DNA from: Sulfurimonas sp. HSL3-1
GTDB taxonomy: Bacteria; Campylobacterota; Campylobacteria; Campylobacterales; Sulfurimonadaceae
Length of the DNA: 64,000 bases
Direction: 5' to 3'
Assembly: GCF_039645995.1 (NCBI RefSeq)
Contig: NZ_CP147920.1
Coordinates: 1,612,001-1,676,000, forward strand
Shown here: one piece after another, positions 62,749 through 64,000 of the stretch
Layout of the letters: every line of letters starts with the position of its first letter
Numbering within the stretch: the first letter of the stretch is position 1
Program-made: the position numbers and the translations under genes
The notes under the pieces: generated by a model
Databases searched by the model: none
What the model saw: only the letters and a program-made list of their open reading frames with translations
What the model was told of the DNA's origin: nothing

Positions 62749-62945
62749 GACTCCGTCTCCTCCCCGCTGCGGATCTGTTCGATCTTTTTGCGCGCCTCTT
62801 CGAGGATCCGCTGCGCCTCTTTGAGCGCCCTGGTCCCCGACTCGTAGGCCTTGACGCTCTCCTCGAGGGTCATCTCGGGGTTCATCAGCTTCTCGAGGAT
62901 CTGTTTCGCCTCTTCCAGGCGCCCTTCAAAATCGTTCGCTTCCAC
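62745..62945 (-). CDS. xseB: Exodeoxyribonuclease VII small subunit
   Basis: A 66-residue helical protein: FEGRLEEAKQILEKLMNPEMTLEESVKAYESGTRALKEAQRILEEA-type pattern along its length, ending acidic. XseB packs along the XseA nuclease arms. The GTG at 62945 fits AAGGAG five bases upstream; an in-frame GTG two codons before overlaps that site. Its stop overlaps the next start by 4 bases. xseA is not in the window. Confidence 0.9.
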   Translation of the reverse strand: MEANDFEGRLEEAKQILEKLMNPEMTLEESVKAYESGTRALKEAQRILEEARKKIEQIRSGEETES

Positions 62946-62978
62946 TCTCACTCCTTCGCTGCGTGCAGCATGGGTACG

Positions 62979-64000
62979 CTAGATACCGTGTTCCAGCGCC
63001 TCGCGCACGTACTCTTTGAATTTCTCCAGTTCGACCAGGAAGGCGTCATGCCCGTAATCGCTCTTGACTTCCAGGTAATCGACCGGCGTCGTCTTCTCCT
63101 TCGCCAGAATGTCCGCCATCACCCGCATCTCTTCGGGAATGAAGAGCATGTCGTTCTCGAAACTGACCAGGTAGAGGCGGCTTCTGATACGCAAAAGCGC
63201 CTCTTCGAGGGTATCGAACCCCCGGGAGAGGTCGTAGATGTTGATCGCCTTCGTAATATAGAGGTAGCTCAGCGGATCGAACCACTTGGTGAAGTTGTAG
63301 CCGTTGTACTCGAGATAAGACTCCACCTGGAACTTCCCGAAGAGCTCGTAAAGGCCGTCGGTACGTTTGTATTCGCGCCCGAATTTCCGCTCCATGCTGT
63401 GGGGCGAGAGGAAACTGATGTGTCCCGCCATCCGGCCGACCGCCATTCCCGTCAGGCCGTTTTCTTTGATATCCGCGGGGTCGTAATAGCCGCTTTTGAA
63501 ATCGGGATCTTTCAGGATCGCCTCCTGGGCGATCTTGTTAAAGGCGATCGTCCAGGGCTGGGTCGCATGGGTACAGGCCATGGCAACGATACGGTCGGCG
63601 AAGTTGGGGTAGTGCACCGCAAACTGCAACGCCTGCATGCCGCCCATAGAACCGCCGACGATGGCATGGACACGGTGGATCCCCAGCTTGTCAAAGAGGA
63701 TACGCTGCGCCTTGACCATATCTTTGACCGTGATGACGGGGAACTTGTAGCGATAGGGCTCATCGCTCGGAAGCATCGGCGACATCGGGCCGGTCGAACC
63801 GAAACAGCTGCCGATGACGTTGGAACAGATGACGAAGAAACGGTCCGTGTCGATCGCCTTGCCCGGCCCGATCAGGCCGTCCCACCATCCTGGTTTGTTA
63901 TCCCCTTCATAAAGGCCCGCGGCATGGTGTGACCCCGTCAGGGCGTGCGTGACGACAACGACGTTGTCCTTTGTCTCGCTGAGGTGCCCGTAGGTTTCAT
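62979..64000 (-). CDS. metX: Homoserine O-acetyltransferase, 5'-truncated by the window
   Basis: MetX acetylates homoserine in methionine synthesis. The frame stays open to the window edge, so the N-terminus is missing; about 339 residues are seen. The alpha/beta-hydrolase features are THALTGSHHAAG, CSNVIGSCFGSTGP, the nucleophile in AIVGGSMGGMQALQFA, and the final Asp and His in DYLEVKSDYGHDAFLVE. PPGWWDGLIGPGK-like text (GWWDGLIGPGKAIDTDRFF) fits. It heads the xseB-nitrilase-tlpA operon. Confidence 0.94.
   Translation of the reverse strand, partial: ETYGHLSETKDNVVVVTHALTGSHHAAGLYEGDNKPGWWDGLIGPGKAIDTDRFFVICSNVIGSCFGSTGPMSPMLPSDEPYRYKFPVITVKDMVKAQRILFDKLGIHRVHAIVGGSMGGMQALQFAVHYPNFADRIVAMACTHATQPWTIAFNKIAQEAILKDPDFKSGYYDPADIKENGLTGMAVGRMAGHISFLSPHSMERKFGREYKRTDGLYELFGKFQVESYLEYNGYNFTKWFDPLSYLYITKAINIYDLSRGFDTLEEALLRIRSRLYLVSFENDMLFIPEEMRVMADILAKEKTTPVDYLEVKSDYGHDAFLVELEKFKEYVREALEHGI

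Overview
The window looks like chromosome from a GC-rich (about 55-58 % by eye) member of the Campylobacterota, of the Sulfurimonas/Sulfuricurvum kind. The grounds are the rpmH-rnpA-yidD-yidC-jag-mnmE block, a short DprA beside a divergent polysaccharide deacetylase, many c-type cytochromes, a Cet-like PAS protein, PAS/GGDEF/EAL signalling, and sigma70 promoters that often show only a -10 box. This is inference from gene content and protein resemblance; no 16S gene is present. I see no tRNA or rRNA gene, CRISPR array, insertion sequence or prophage.

Layout. 0-4.4 kb: 3' end of queA, a heme-binding protein and a lipocalin from divergent promoters, a nitroreductase, and deacetylase-dprA. 4.4-9 kb: a Kef-type antiporter, a DUF5995 protein and a PhzF epimerase. 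7.9-11.6 kb: a respiratory module made of a three-heme peroxidase, a diheme cytochrome, a membrane Fe-S protein and a Crp/Fnr regulator, joined by two copies of a TGTGA-type operator. 11.7-14.8 kb: a leucine leader peptide with a terminator-like hairpin, then a LeuA whose regulatory domain is replaced by a methyltransferase, a ybaK remnant and a transglutaminase-like protein. 14.8-19.2 kb: sodB, a degenerate CCA-enzyme homolog, ilvC, an unknown gene and ruvX. 19.2-24.2 kb: mnmE to rpmH and a tetraheme cytochrome. 24.2-26.9 kb: clpB. 27.0-32.2 kb: a tightly coupled seven-gene operon, ctpA-purC-purS-purQ-unknown-plsC-crcB. 32.2-42.5 kb: an aminotransferase, YqiA, and a signalling cluster (Hpt, NarL-type regulator, SixA-like phosphatase, roadblock-like protein, PAS protein, two hybrid kinases, a lone receiver). 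42.6-45.7 kb: ABC ATPase, proA, MFS transporter. 45.8-48.3 kb: grpE-dnaK. 48.4-55.8 kb: unknown gene, AsmA-like protein, GGDEF-EAL protein, SagB-like tandem nitroreductase, DUF4230 protein. 55.8-64 kb: comF, lepA, prs, thiF-like, unknown, yjbQ, a 0.4 kb inverted repeat, tlpA-like, a degenerate nitrilase, xseB and 5'-truncated metX.

Main points. (1) LeuA fused to a trans-aconitate/isopropylmalate-type methyltransferase, lacking its leucine-sensing domain and preceded by a Leu-rich leader peptide. (2) A palindrome TGTAGG-N6-CCTACA at nearly constant distance from the -10 boxes of the signalling genes, in a cluster that holds all the parts of a phosphorelay. (3) A Crp/Fnr operator placed 29.5 bp from the -10 box of three promoters in the peroxidase module. 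(4) Paired HAIR-like sites over the clpB and grpE-dnaK promoters. (5) Three proteins from enzyme families with altered active-site residues (CCA enzyme, nitrilase, SixA).
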